Source of the DNA: Pseudooceanicola batsensis HTCC2597
GTDB taxonomy: Bacteria; Pseudomonadota; Alphaproteobacteria; Rhodobacterales; Rhodobacteraceae
Assembly (NCBI RefSeq): GCF_000152725.1
Contig: NZ_CH724131.1
Coordinates: 273,746-337,745, forward strand
Reading direction: 5' to 3'
DNA length: 64,000 bases
Shown here piece after piece: positions 34,752-43,423 of the stretch; positions within the stretch are counted from its first letter, which is position 1, and every line of letters begins with the position of its first letter. The position numbers were made by a program, and so were the translations under genes. The notes under the pieces were generated by a model that was given only the letters and a program-made list of their open reading frames with translations, was not told where the DNA came from and did no database searches.

Positions 34752-37643
34752 TCATTCTGCGGCGACCCGCCCGTTTTCCAGCATGGGGCGCAGATAGCGG
34801 CCGGTGTGGCTGCGTTCCACCTGCGCCACATCCTCGGGCGTGCCGGTCGCGACGATCTCGCCCCCGCCATCGCCGCCTTCGGGGCCGATGTCGATGATCC
34901 AGTCGGCGGTCTTGATCACGTCGAGATTGTGCTCGATCACGATCACCGTGTTGCCCTGTTCGACGAGTTCGTGCAGCACTTCCAGCAGCTTGCGCACGTC
35001 CTCGAAATGCAGGCCGGTGGTGGGCTCGTCGAGGATATAGAGCGTGCGGCCGGTCGAACGCTTCGAGAGTTCCTTGGACAGCTTGACCCGCTGCGCCTCG
35101 CCGCCCGAAAGCGTCGTGGCCTGCTGGCCGACCTTGATGTAACCGAGGCCGACCCGGACCAGCGCGTCCATCTTCTCGCGGATCGAGGGGACAGCGTTGA
35201 AGAACTCTTGCGCGTCTTCGACCGTCATGTCGAGAACGTCGGCTATGCTCTTGCCCTTGAACTTGATTTCCAGCGTTTCGCGGTTGTAGCGCGCGCCCTG
35301 ACATGTCTCGCAGGTGACGTAGACATCGGGGAGGAAGTGCATCTCGATCTTGATGACACCGTCGCCCTGGCAGGCTTCGCAGCGGCCGCCCTTGACGTTG
35401 AAGCTGAAGCGCCCGGGCTTGTATCCCCGCGCCTTCGCCTCGGGCAGGCCGGCGAACCAGTCGCGGATGGGCGTGAAGGCCCCGGTGTAGGTGGCCGGGT
35501 TGGAACGCGGTGTCCGGCCGATGGGCCGCTGGTCGATGTCGATGACCTTGTCGAGATGTTCCAGCCCCTTGATCGTCTCGCAGGGGGCGGGCGTCTGTCG
35601 GGCGCCGTTGAGCCGCATCGAGGCGGTCTTGAACAGGGTCTCGATGGTCAGCGTCGACTTGCCGCCACCCGAGACGCCGGTGACGCAGACGAACTTGCCC
35701 AGCGGAAAATCTGCCGTGACCTCGCGCAGGTTGTTGCCGGTCGCCTTGACCACGGTCAGCTTCTTCTTGTTGCCCTTGCGCCGCTGCGCGGGCACCGCGA
35801 TTTCGCGCGTGCCGGCGAGGTACTGTCCGGTGAGGCTGGCGGTGTCGGAGGTGATATGTGCGGGCGTGCCGTGGGACACGACCGAGCCACCGTGGACCCC
35901 TGCCCCGGGGCCGATGTCGAAGACATAGTCGGCCTCGCGGATGGCCTCTTCGTCATGCTCGACGACGATGACCGTGTTGCCCTGATCGCGCAGGTTCTTG
36001 AGCGTCGTCAGCAGCCGTCCGTTGTCGCGCTGGTGCAGCCCGATGGAGGGCTCGTCCAGGACATAGAGCACCCCCGTCAGTCCCGACCCGATCTGCGAGG
36101 CCAGGCGGATCCGCTGGCTCTCGCCCCCGGATAGCGTGCCGGAATTGCGCGAAAGCGTCAGGTATTCCAGCCCGACATTGTTCAGGAATCCAAGGCGTTC
36201 GCGGATTTCCTTGAGGATCGCCCGGGCGATTTCGTTCTTCTGGTTGGTCAGCGCGTCGGGCACGGTCTGGCACCAGTCATAGGCCTCGCGGATCGACATC
36301 TCGACCACCTGGCCGATGTGGCGGAGATCGTCGCCCTTGCGGCCGATCTTGACCGCCAGCGCCTCGGCCTTGAGGCGATAGCCGTCGCAGGTGCCGCAGG
36401 GGCGATTGTTCTGATACTGTTCGAATTCCTCGCGGATCCAGGCGCTGTCGGTCTCGCGGTAGCGGCGTTCCATGTTGGGGATGACGCCTTCGAAGGTGCG
36501 GGAGACCTGATAGACGCGCCCGCCCTCGTCGTAGCGGAACTGGATTTCCTCGTCGCCCGAGCCGTGCAGAAAGACCTGCTGGACATGGGGCGGGAGATCC
36601 TTCCAGCGGGATTTCTTGTCGAATTCGTAGTGTTTCGCGATGGCTTCGATGGTCTGGAGGAAATACGGGCTCTTGCCCTTGCGCCAGGGGGCCAGCGCGC
36701 CGTCGGCGATGCGCAGGGCCGCATCGGGCACGACCAGCCGTTCGTCGAAGAAAAGCTCGACCCCGAGGCCGCCGCAATCCGGGCAGGCGCCGAAGGGGGC
36801 GTTGAAGGAAAACAGGCGCGGCTCGATCTCGGGGATCGTGAACCCGCTGACCGGGCAGGCGAATTTCTCCGAAAAGGTGATGCGCTCGGGCTCGCCCTCG
36901 TTACCGGTCTCGTCGGGGCGCGGGGCGGTTTCCAGAATGGCGATGCCGTCGGCAAGGTCGAGCGCGGTGCGGAAACTGTCGGCGAGCCGCGTCTCCATCC
37001 CCTCGCGGACCACGATGCGGTCGACCACGACGTCGATGTCATGGCGGAACTTCTTGTCCAGAACGGGCGGTTCGTCGAGTTCATAGAAGGCGCCGTCGAC
37101 CTTGACCCGCTGAAACCCCTGTTTGCGAAGCTCCTGGAACTCCTTCTTGTACTCGCCCTTGCGGTCCCGGATCATCGGGGCGAGGAGATAGCCGCGCGTG
37201 CCTTCCTCCATCCCCATGACCCGGTCGACCATGTCCTGGACCTGCTGCGCCTCGATCGGCTGGCCGGTGGCGGGGCTGTAGGGCGTGCCGACGCGCGCGA
37301 AGAGCAGGCGGAGGTAGTCGTAGATCTCGGTCACCGTGCCAACGGTGGAGCGCGGGTTCTTCGACGTGGTCTTCTGCTCGATGGAGATCGCGGGGCTGAG
37401 GCCGGAGATGTAGTCCACATCCGGCTTTTCCATCATGTCGAGGAACTGGCGCGCATAGGCGGAGAGCGATTCCACATAGCGGCGCTGACCCTCGGCATAG
37501 ATGGTGTCGAAGGCCAGAGACGACTTGCCCGAACCGGAAAGGCCCGTGATCACAACAAGTTCGTTGCGCGGAATGTCGACGTCGATGCTCTTGAGGTTGT
37601 GTTCGCGCGCGCCGCGCACCTCGATATGTTTCAGCTCGGCCAT
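34752..37643 (-). CDS. uvrA: Excinuclease ABC subunit A
   Basis: A 963-residue damage-recognition ATPase of nucleotide excision repair. It has two ABC modules: Walker [15 protein letters not shown] near residue 33 and [10 protein letters not shown] near 660; signatures [11 protein letters not shown] and [10 protein letters not shown]; two CxxC zinc modules (CPDCGGLG region and CEACQGDG ... CETCQG); and [15 protein letters not shown] at the start. Upstream is a GTTC-N7-GTTC LexA box and a promoter, so it belongs to the SOS response. Confidence 0.97.
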   Translation of the reverse strand: MAELKHIEVRGAREHNLKSIDVDIPRNELVVITGLSGSGKSSLAFDTIYAEGQRRYVESLSAYARQFLDMMEKPDVDYISGLSPAISIEQKTTSKNPRSTVGTVTEIYDYLRLLFARVGTPYSPATGQPIEAQQVQDMVDRVMGMEEGTRGYLLAPMIRDRKGEYKKEFQELRKQGFQRVKVDGAFYELDEPPVLDKKFRHDIDVVVDRIVVREGMETRLADSFRTALDLADGIAILETAPRPDETGNEGEPERITFSEKFACPVSGFTIPEIEPRLFSFNAPFGACPDCGGLGVELFFDERLVVPDAALRIADGALAPWRKGKSPYFLQTIEAIAKHYEFDKKSRWKDLPPHVQQVFLHGSGDEEIQFRYDEGGRVYQVSRTFEGVIPNMERRYRETDSAWIREEFEQYQNNRPCGTCDGYRLKAEALAVKIGRKGDDLRHIGQVVEMSIREAYDWCQTVPDALTNQKNEIARAILKEIRERLGFLNNVGLEYLTLSRNSGTLSGGESQRIRLASQIGSGLTGVLYVLDEPSIGLHQRDNGRLLTTLKNLRDQGNTVIVVEHDEEAIREADYVFDIGPGAGVHGGSVVSHGTPAHITSDTASLTGQYLAGTREIAVPAQRRKGNKKKLTVVKATGNNLREVTADFPLGKFVCVTGVSGGGKSTLTIETLFKTASMRLNGARQTPAPCETIKGLEHLDKVIDIDQRPIGRTPRSNPATYTGAFTPIRDWFAGLPEAKARGYKPGRFSFNVKGGRCEACQGDGVIKIEMHFLPDVYVTCETCQGARYNRETLEIKFKGKSIADVLDMTVEDAQEFFNAVPSIREKMDALVRVGLGYIKVGQQATTLSGGEAQRVKLSKELSKRSTGRTLYILDEPTTGLHFEDVRKLLEVLHELVEQGNTVIVIEHNLDVIKTADWIIDIGPEGGDGGGEIVATGTPEDVAQVERSHTGRYLRPMLENGRVAAE

Positions 37644-37673
37644 GTGCCCCCCGGCGATGAATGGCTAAGAAAT

Positions 37674-37703
37674 AGTTTACGTCAGGCCGTGTTCCAAGTG
37701 CAA
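37674..37703 (-). promoter_or_regulatory. Promoter of uvrA
   Basis: Read on the minus strand, TTGCAC (37703-37698) and TAAACT (37679-37674) with an 18-base spacer, about 30 bases before the uvrA ATG. Confidence 0.5.
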
Positions 37704-37708
37704 AAGAA

Positions 37709-37723
37709 GAACATTGCGCGAAC
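37709..37723 (-). promoter_or_regulatory. LexA (SOS) box upstream of uvrA
   Basis: GTTC-GCGCAAT-GTTC on the minus strand, exactly the alphaproteobacterial LexA pattern GTTC-N7-GTTC, just upstream of the -35 of uvrA. Confidence 0.75.
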
Positions 37724-37947
37724 TTTGGCGCAGCTTGGTCTCACATTCCCGACACATCGTGACGGCCGCCGGATTTCGCGGCGCAACATGGCCCCATCAG
37801 CGAACCGCCACCTCCCCCAACAAACCGACGAGACGCCGAAGGCGGATGCAAGGTCCGGTTCTTCGCGGCCACGGGCGGTTCCGACGTCGTTTCGCCCATG
37901 GCGACCGACGAGGCCACCGCGACGCGGCCTTCTATGCGCCTCCGACC

Positions 37948-38022
37948 GTGCCGCTGCCGGCAAGCGCCCTGCTGCTCGGCGCCGGTGTTGCCGGTTTCGG
38001 CGCGCTTCGCCGCCGCCGCTCG
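37948..38022 (+). pseudogene. Remnant of a VPLPA-type sorting tail
   Basis: In one plus-strand frame the 25-residue stretch begins VPLPASALLLGAGVAGFGAL and ends in four arginines and serine: a complete VPLPA motif, hydrophobic helix and arginine cluster. No signal peptide or matching mature domain precedes it, and no stop follows where such tails end; the frame instead runs into the terminator and the antisense of the next gene. It is best read as the 3' relic of a decayed gene. The 37644-38105 gap otherwise holds only the uvrA control region and a terminator. Confidence 0.6.
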
Positions 38023-38058
38023 GGAAAACCGCGGGACCGTCCTGCCCACCCAAACGAA

Positions 38059-38083
38059 ACGGCCGCCCGAAATGGGCGGCCGT
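38059..38083 (-). terminator. Terminator of the DUF642 gene
   Basis: Perfect 10-base stem ACGGCCGCCC / GGGCGGCCGT with a 5-base loop. On the minus strand it is followed by TTTCGTTTGG, just after the stop at 38106. Confidence 0.65.
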
Positions 38084-38105
38084 CGTGTTGCAGCTGCAGG
38101 AAAGC

Positions 38106-38735
38106 TTACGACTTGCGGCGGCGAACCGCCCCGATCCCACCGATCGCGGTCACAAGAAGTAGCGCAGATGCCGGAACCGGCACCTTGGGGGTCGAGATCA
38201 ACTCGAGCGTGACGTCATCAAGCGCCGGACCGGCAGCCGAGGTGCCGCCCGAGATGCTGGTGAACATCACCCGCTCGACCGAGCTCATCGCGGTGAAGTC
38301 CAGCGAGTGGTAGGTCCACTCCATGTTCTGGAGCGAGCCGGTCGCGGTATGGGTGAAGGTCTGGTAGGCCGGTCCCGCGTTCACGCCGAGGGTATGCACG
38401 ACGACCCCTTCGTTCGGGTTCGACGACATGGCGAAGCCGAGCCGGTAGACCGAGCCCACGTTCAGACCGGTGACGTCCTGGAAGATCGACCCGACGAGAA
38501 CGCCGTCGAGGTCCAGCGAATACCCGCCTTCCGCAGACTCCCAATAGTTGTTCGAGATGATTTCGACATTGCCGGACGCGACCGTCCAGCCGGGCAGAGG
38601 TCCCGAGCCGATGACGCTGAAGACATCGGATCCGTCGGAGCCACTTTCGAAGCCCCCGTTGACGATCGTCGCGGCGGAAGCACCGGTACCGACCGCAATG
38701 GCTGCGGCGGCAACCATGAGGAATTTATGGAACAT
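38106..38735 (-). CDS. DUF642-like secreted protein with VPLPA-type sorting tail
   Basis: A 209-residue protein. Signal peptide MFHKFLMVAAAAIAVGTGASA, then the DUF642 start ATIVNGGFESG and the galactose-binding-like beta-sandwich pattern (PLPGWTVASGNVEII, YSLDLDGVLVGSIFQDV, RLGFAMSSNP). DUF642 proteins bind carbohydrate. The C-terminus is KVPVPASALL, a hydrophobic helix, then RRRKS, a VPLPA-CTERM signal with Val for Leu at position 3. Probably released or attached at the surface or matrix. CCGGAG ribosome site. Confidence 0.82.
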   Translation of the reverse strand: MFHKFLMVAAAAIAVGTGASAATIVNGGFESGSDGSDVFSVIGSGPLPGWTVASGNVEIISNNYWESAEGGYSLDLDGVLVGSIFQDVTGLNVGSVYRLGFAMSSNPNEGVVVHTLGVNAGPAYQTFTHTATGSLQNMEWTYHSLDFTAMSSVERVMFTSISGGTSAAGPALDDVTLELISTPKVPVPASALLLVTAIGGIGAVRRRKS

Positions 38736-38874
38736 TTGTTACTCCGGATAAGACCTGGCGAATATGACCTCTATGCGGCGGTCCGAGTCGCCAGGCAAGT
38801 TTATGCCCTGTTTCTGCCTCGATTGAGGAATTACACGCGCACAATCCCGGATACAACCGTTTGTTGTTTCGAAT

Positions 38875-40263
38875 TCAGATATGAATAGGTCTTCCGTAGG
38901 CCGCCAGGACCGACTCATGCATCATTTCGCTGAGGGTCGGATGCGGGAAGACCGTGTTCATCAGGTCCTCTTCGGTGGTCTCCAGCGTGCGGCCCACGAC
39001 ATAGCCCTGGATAAGCTCGGTCACCTCGGCCCCGACCATGTGGGCGCCCAGCAGTTCGCCGGTCTTCTCGTCGAAGACGGTCTTCACCATCCCCTCCTGT
39101 TCACCCAGTGCCACGGCCTTGCCGTTGCCGATGAAGGGGAACTTGCCGACCTTGATCTTGTAGCCCGCCTCCTTGGCCTGCGCCTCGGTCAGCCCGACCG
39201 AGGCGACCTGCGGGTGGCAATAGGTGCAGCCGGCGATGTCCGAGGGTCTGACGGGGTGCGGATGACCGCCCGCCGCCAGTTCGGCCACCATGACGCCCTC
39301 GTGGCTGGCCTTGTGGGCGAGCCAGGGCGCACCGGCCACGTCGCCGATGGCGTAGAGACCGTCGCCCGCGCGGCAGCATTCGTCGGTCACCACATGTGTG
39401 CGATCGACCTTGACCCCGGCCTCTTCCAGGCCGAGCCCCTCGACGTTGCCGACGATGCCGACGGCCGAGATCACGGTGTCGAATTCAAGCTTCTCGACCT
39501 TGCCGCCGGTCTCGACATGGGCGGTGACCCTGCCCTTGGCGCGGTCGAGCTGCTTGACCATGGATTTCTCCATGATCTTCATGCCCTGCTTTTCGAACTG
39601 TTTCCGGGCGAAGGCGCCGATTTCGGCATCCTCGACCGGCAGGATCCTATCCATCACCTCGACGACGGTGGTCTCGGCGCCGAGGGTGTTGAAGAAGCTG
39701 GCGAATTCGATGCCGATGGCGCCGGAGCCGATGACCAGCAGCTTTTTCGGCATGCGCGGCGGGTTCAGCGCGTGCTTGTACGTCCAGACGAGATCGCCAT
39801 CCGCCTCGAGCCCCGGCAGCTCGCGGGCGCGGGCGCCGGTGGCGACGACGATGGTGCCGGCGCTGATCTCCTCGGTGCCCTTGTCGGTCTTGACGGCGAC
39901 CTTGCCCTTGCCGGCCAGCCTGCCCTCGCCCATGACGACATCGACCTTGTTCTTCTTGAGCAGGTGCTTGACCCCGCCCTCCATCTGCTTGGCGACCCCG
40001 CGAGAGCGTTTCACCACCGCGTCGAGGTCATAGCCGATCTTTTCCGCGGAAAGGCCGTATTCCTTCGCGCGATGCATCATGTGATACACCTCGGCCGAGC
40101 GCAGCAGCGCCTTGGTCGGGATGCAACCCCAGTTGAGGCAGATGCCGCCGAGATGCTCGCGTTCGACGACGCAGGTCCTGAGGCCGAGCTGCGCGGCGCG
40201 GATGGCCGCGACATAGCCGCCGGGACCGGACCCGATGACAAGGAAATCGTAGGATGCGGCCAT
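38875..40263 (-). CDS. lpd: Dihydrolipoamide dehydrogenase
   Basis: A 462-residue flavoprotein disulfide oxidoreductase (E3). It has the FAD motif VIGSGPGGYVAAIRAAQLG, redox pair Cys42/Cys47 in CLNWGCIPTK, the NAD motif VIGSGAIGIEFA and the C-terminal dimer segment with catalytic His in FPHPTLSEMMHE. It reoxidises lipoamide of pyruvate, 2-oxoglutarate or branched-chain 2-oxoacid dehydrogenase. No E1/E2 genes adjoin it. A near-perfect 20-base palindrome lies 25 bases upstream. Confidence 0.95.
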   Translation of the reverse strand: MAASYDFLVIGSGPGGYVAAIRAAQLGLRTCVVEREHLGGICLNWGCIPTKALLRSAEVYHMMHRAKEYGLSAEKIGYDLDAVVKRSRGVAKQMEGGVKHLLKKNKVDVVMGEGRLAGKGKVAVKTDKGTEEISAGTIVVATGARARELPGLEADGDLVWTYKHALNPPRMPKKLLVIGSGAIGIEFASFFNTLGAETTVVEVMDRILPVEDAEIGAFARKQFEKQGMKIMEKSMVKQLDRAKGRVTAHVETGGKVEKLEFDTVISAVGIVGNVEGLGLEEAGVKVDRTHVVTDECCRAGDGLYAIGDVAGAPWLAHKASHEGVMVAELAAGGHPHPVRPSDIAGCTYCHPQVASVGLTEAQAKEAGYKIKVGKFPFIGNGKAVALGEQEGMVKTVFDEKTGELLGAHMVGAEVTELIQGYVVGRTLETTEEDLMNTVFPHPTLSEMMHESVLAAYGRPIHI

Positions 40264-40287
40264 GCTGAAACTCCTTCGCCCGGCGAG

Positions 40288-40307
40288 ATAGTTTGACGTT
40301 AAACTAT
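40288..40307. promoter_or_regulatory. 20-base palindrome upstream of lpd
   Basis: ATAGTTTGACGTTAAACTAT is self-complementary at 18 of 20 positions and lies 25 bases before the lpd ATG, in the promoter position. It looks like an operator for a dimeric repressor. I cannot name the regulator. Confidence 0.6.
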
Positions 40308-40364
40308 TTCACGGACGCCATCAATCGGCGAGCGCCGGCCACCGAGAGGTGCGGCCGGTGAAGC

Positions 40365-40943
40365 TTATCCGGCCGCTTGGAGTTCGCGGACCGTCTGACC
40401 GTATCCGCCCGCTTCGAGATAGCTTTCTTCGCTCTGCGTCGGTTTGCGGCCGAGCGCATCGTTGCGATAGGGGAAGCGGCCGAAGCGCCGGATGACTTCG
40501 CGGTGCGCCTTGGCATGGAGCAGGTTGGCCTCGCCCCCCTCGGGCATCCGTTCCTTCATGAGACGGACGCAGCGGTCCTGGTCGGCAAGGTTCTCGGAAT
40601 GCATCAGCGGCAGGTAGAAGAACTGCCGCGCCGGTTCGTCGATCCGCATGTCCCAGCTGCGGTCTATCGCCAGTTTCGCGGCCGTCCGGGCGATGCCGTC
40701 GGTGTCGAATGCCCGGCCGGAACCGCGGAACATGTTGCGGGGAAACTGGTCCGTCAGGATGATGTAGGCCAGCGTGCCCGAAGGATAGGTGAGCCACAGG
40801 CCATGGGCCCCCTGCGCCGCCTTTTCCCAGGCCGGGCCGAAGCGGTCGCGGATTTCGTCGTCGAGTGACTCTCTGACCTCGTACCAGCCCGAGGGGCCGG
40901 TCTCGTCCAGCCAGAACGCCAGTATTTCCTCAGGGCTCGCCAT
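40365..40943 (-). CDS. DUF924 family protein
   Basis: A 192-residue cytoplasmic protein starting MASPEEILAFWLDE. It has the DUF924 hallmarks LAYIILTDQFPRNMFRG near residue 60 and FYLPLMHSE near 110, and HREVIRRFGRFPYRN. The family is all-helical (TPR-like) and has no known activity. It is 101 bases upstream of lpd on the same strand. Confidence 0.85.
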   Translation of the reverse strand: MASPEEILAFWLDETGPSGWYEVRESLDDEIRDRFGPAWEKAAQGAHGLWLTYPSGTLAYIILTDQFPRNMFRGSGRAFDTDGIARTAAKLAIDRSWDMRIDEPARQFFYLPLMHSENLADQDRCVRLMKERMPEGGEANLLHAKAHREVIRRFGRFPYRNDALGRKPTQSEESYLEAGGYGQTVRELQAAG

Positions 40944-41008
40944 GCAGTCCTCCGGTCCCGCGCCTAGTTATCCACAAGTGTCGCAAATCATCCGCGGGGT
41001 GCAATGGG

Positions 41009-41033
41009 GATAGCGCCCTGTTTGGGCGCTATC
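41009..41033 (-). terminator. Hairpin at the 3' end of the MFS gene
   Basis: Perfect 10-base stem GATAGCGCCC / GGGCGCTATC with a 5-base loop, overlapping the MFS stop codon. No T run follows on the minus strand. Confidence 0.5.
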
Positions 41034-42330
41034 ATGACGCGGGCGTGGCGGTATTGTCATCCTCGGGGGCGTCTTCGGCCTGGGCTTCCGCCTCGGCCTC
41101 GGCTTCCGCGATGGCCCATTCCTGCGCCACCTCGAGGGCGACGGGCGACGCGGACATGGTGACGGGCGTGTAGACGCCCGACTCTTCCGTGCTGGGCGCA
41201 GGCCGTTGCGTCATCCGGTAGAGCGCGTAGCCCGCCATGAGAAAGAGCAGCACCCCGATGAAAAGCCAAAAGCCGGCGGGGCCGACCACGGTCATCATCC
41301 AGCCGGTGACGATGGGGCCCGAGACCGCGCCCAGCCCGTTCAGAAAGATCAGCCCGCCCGAGGCTGCAGCCATGTCCTCGGGATCGAGGAAGTCGTTCGC
41401 ATATGAGATCAGCAGGGAATAGAGCGGGTTCGACATGCCGCCAACGGTAAAGGCCGCGATCAGCAGCCCGATCTGCACGTTCACCATCATGCCCACCACG
41501 GCGCCGATCCCGCCGATGGTCGAGACGATCATGATCAGGCGCCGGCGGTCCATGCGGTCCGAGATCCAGCCGATCGGATACTGCGCCAGGGTCGCGCCCA
41601 CGTAGAAGGTCGCGATGAAGAGGGAAATCTGGCTCAGGCTGAGCCCGGCCTGCGACCCGTAGACCGCCGCCATGCCGAACTGTGCCGAGAAGACGCCACC
41701 CAGGATGAACATGCCGACGCAGGAGAGCGGCGAGACGTCGATCAGTTCGCGCAGGGTCATCGGCTCGGTCTGGTCGAAGGCGGGGGTGGGCGAGATCGAC
41801 AGGAGAATCGGCGCGAAGGAGATCGAGACGAGAACCGAGGGAATGATGAACAGGATGAAGCCCGAGGGATCGCCCACCAGCAGCAGGCCCTGCGCGGCGA
41901 TGATGCCGATCATCTGCACGATCATGTAGAGCGACAGCGCCTTGCCGCGGTTCTGGTTCGTCGCGGCGTTGTTCAGCCAGCTTTCCGCAGTGACGTAGAC
42001 GCCGGAAAAGCAGAAGCCGATGACGACGCGCCCGATGATCCAGGCGATCGGATCGGCGAACGTCGGATAGAGAATCAGGACGGCCGAGATGAACGAGGCC
42101 AGAGCCGCGAAGACCCGGACATGACCGACCCGGCGGATCATCTCGGGCGCCAGCCGCGAGCCACCGAGGAAGCCGAGGAAATAGGCGGACATGACAAGGG
42201 ACATCTCGAATGTCGAAAAGCCTTCGAGATCGCCGCGCACACCCAGCAGCGTGCCCTGCAGGCCGTTGCCGACCATCAGAAGGCAGAGGCCCAAGAGGAG
42301 GGCCCAGGCCGAGCCGAGAACCTGTAGCAT
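41032..42330 (-). CDS. MFS transporter, YcaD-like
   Basis: A 432-residue permease with about 12 hydrophobic helices, from LGSAWALLLGLCLLMVGNGL to FWLFIGVLLFLMAGYALY, and MFS loop motifs (GWISDRMDRRRL). The opening and RVVIGFCFSGVYVTAESWLN resemble the YcaD-type MFS group. The cytoplasmic tail is an unusual acidic EAEAEAEAQAED stretch. ATG 42330 has GGAG 8 bases upstream. Substrate unknown. It is 44 bases after queA on the same strand. Confidence 0.85.
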   Translation of the reverse strand: MLQVLGSAWALLLGLCLLMVGNGLQGTLLGVRGDLEGFSTFEMSLVMSAYFLGFLGGSRLAPEMIRRVGHVRVFAALASFISAVLILYPTFADPIAWIIGRVVIGFCFSGVYVTAESWLNNAATNQNRGKALSLYMIVQMIGIIAAQGLLLVGDPSGFILFIIPSVLVSISFAPILLSISPTPAFDQTEPMTLRELIDVSPLSCVGMFILGGVFSAQFGMAAVYGSQAGLSLSQISLFIATFYVGATLAQYPIGWISDRMDRRRLIMIVSTIGGIGAVVGMMVNVQIGLLIAAFTVGGMSNPLYSLLISYANDFLDPEDMAAASGGLIFLNGLGAVSGPIVTGWMMTVVGPAGFWLFIGVLLFLMAGYALYRMTQRPAPSTEESGVYTPVTMSASPVALEVAQEWAIAEAEAEAEAQAEDAPEDDNTATPAS

Positions 42331-42374
42331 CAGTTTATCTCCTGTCCGTCGCTCCCCCTGCTGACACGGCGGGA

Positions 42375-43421
42375 TCAGGGGATCAACAGCGAGGCGTCGC
42401 CGTACGAGAAAAACCTGTATTTGCGCGCGACGGCATGGTCGTAGACGGACCGGATCCGCTCCTGTCCCATGAGGGCCGAGACCAGCATCATCAGGGTGGA
42501 CCTGGGCAGGTGGAAATTCGTCATCAGCGCGTCGGTGACACGGAATTCGAAGCCGGGATAGATGAAGATGTCGGTTTCGCCGCGCCAGGGTCCGATCTGG
42601 CCCGAACGGGCGGCGCTCTCGATCAGGCGCAGCGCGGTGGTGCCGACGGGGATGATGCGTCCCCCCCCGGCCCTGGTGGCGGCGATCTCGTCGGCCGCTT
42701 GCGCCGTCACCTCGCCCCATTCGGCATGCATCCTGTGGGTGGTCACGTCCTCGACCTTCACCGGCAGAAAGGTGCCGGCCCCGACGTGGAGCGTGACGTG
42801 GGTCATCTCCACCCCCATCCCCGCGATCCGGTCGAGCAGCGGCGCGTCGAAATGGAGAGAGGCCGTCGGGGCGGCGACCGCGCCGGACCGGCGGGCCCAG
42901 ACCGTCTGGTAGTCGTCCTTGTCGCGGTCGTCGGGCGGACGCATCGCCGCGATATAGGGCGGCAGGGGCATGGCGCCGGCCTCGGCCAGGGCGCGGTCGA
43001 AATCCTCGCCCTTCAGGTTGAACTCCAGCAGGCCCTGCCCCTCGTCGCGCCCTGTCAGCCTGGCCGAGAGATCGTCCGAAAAACGGATCACCTCGCCCTC
43101 GCGCACCTTCTTGAGCGGCTTGATCAGCGCGGCCCAGTGGCCCGAGGCGCGCGGCTCGAGCAGGGTCACGTCGATCCGCGCCTCGGTCGGACCCTGATCG
43201 CTGTCGCGCGCCCTTTTGCCCGCCAGTCGGGCCGGGATCACGCGGGTGTCGTTCAGCACCAGCCGGTCGCCGGGGCGCAGCCAGTCGGTCAGGTCGCGCA
43301 CCACCGCGTCGTGGATGGCGTCGCCCTCGGCCACGAGCAGCCGCGCGGAGGACCGGGGGCGGGCGGGGCGCGTGGCAATGAGCCCCTCGGGAAGGTCGAA
43401 GTCGAAATCGCTGAGTTTCAT
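42375..43421 (-). CDS. queA: S-adenosylmethionine:tRNA ribosyltransferase-isomerase
   Basis: A 348-residue enzyme adding the cyclopentene-forming ribosyl part of SAM to 7-aminomethyl-7-deazaguanine in tRNA, the step before queuosine. Family segments: [38 protein letters not shown] and [15 protein letters not shown]. It starts 2 bases after the AsmA-like gene. tgt, which inserts the precursor base, is encoded at 56.1-57.3 kb rather than next to it. Confidence 0.95.
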   Translation of the reverse strand: MKLSDFDFDLPEGLIATRPARPRSSARLLVAEGDAIHDAVVRDLTDWLRPGDRLVLNDTRVIPARLAGKRARDSDQGPTEARIDVTLLEPRASGHWAALIKPLKKVREGEVIRFSDDLSARLTGRDEGQGLLEFNLKGEDFDRALAEAGAMPLPPYIAAMRPPDDRDKDDYQTVWARRSGAVAAPTASLHFDAPLLDRIAGMGVEMTHVTLHVGAGTFLPVKVEDVTTHRMHAEWGEVTAQAADEIAATRAGGGRIIPVGTTALRLIESAARSGQIGPWRGETDIFIYPGFEFRVTDALMTNFHLPRSTLMMLVSALMGQERIRSVYDHAVARKYRFFSYGDASLLIP

Positions 43422-43423
43422 CG

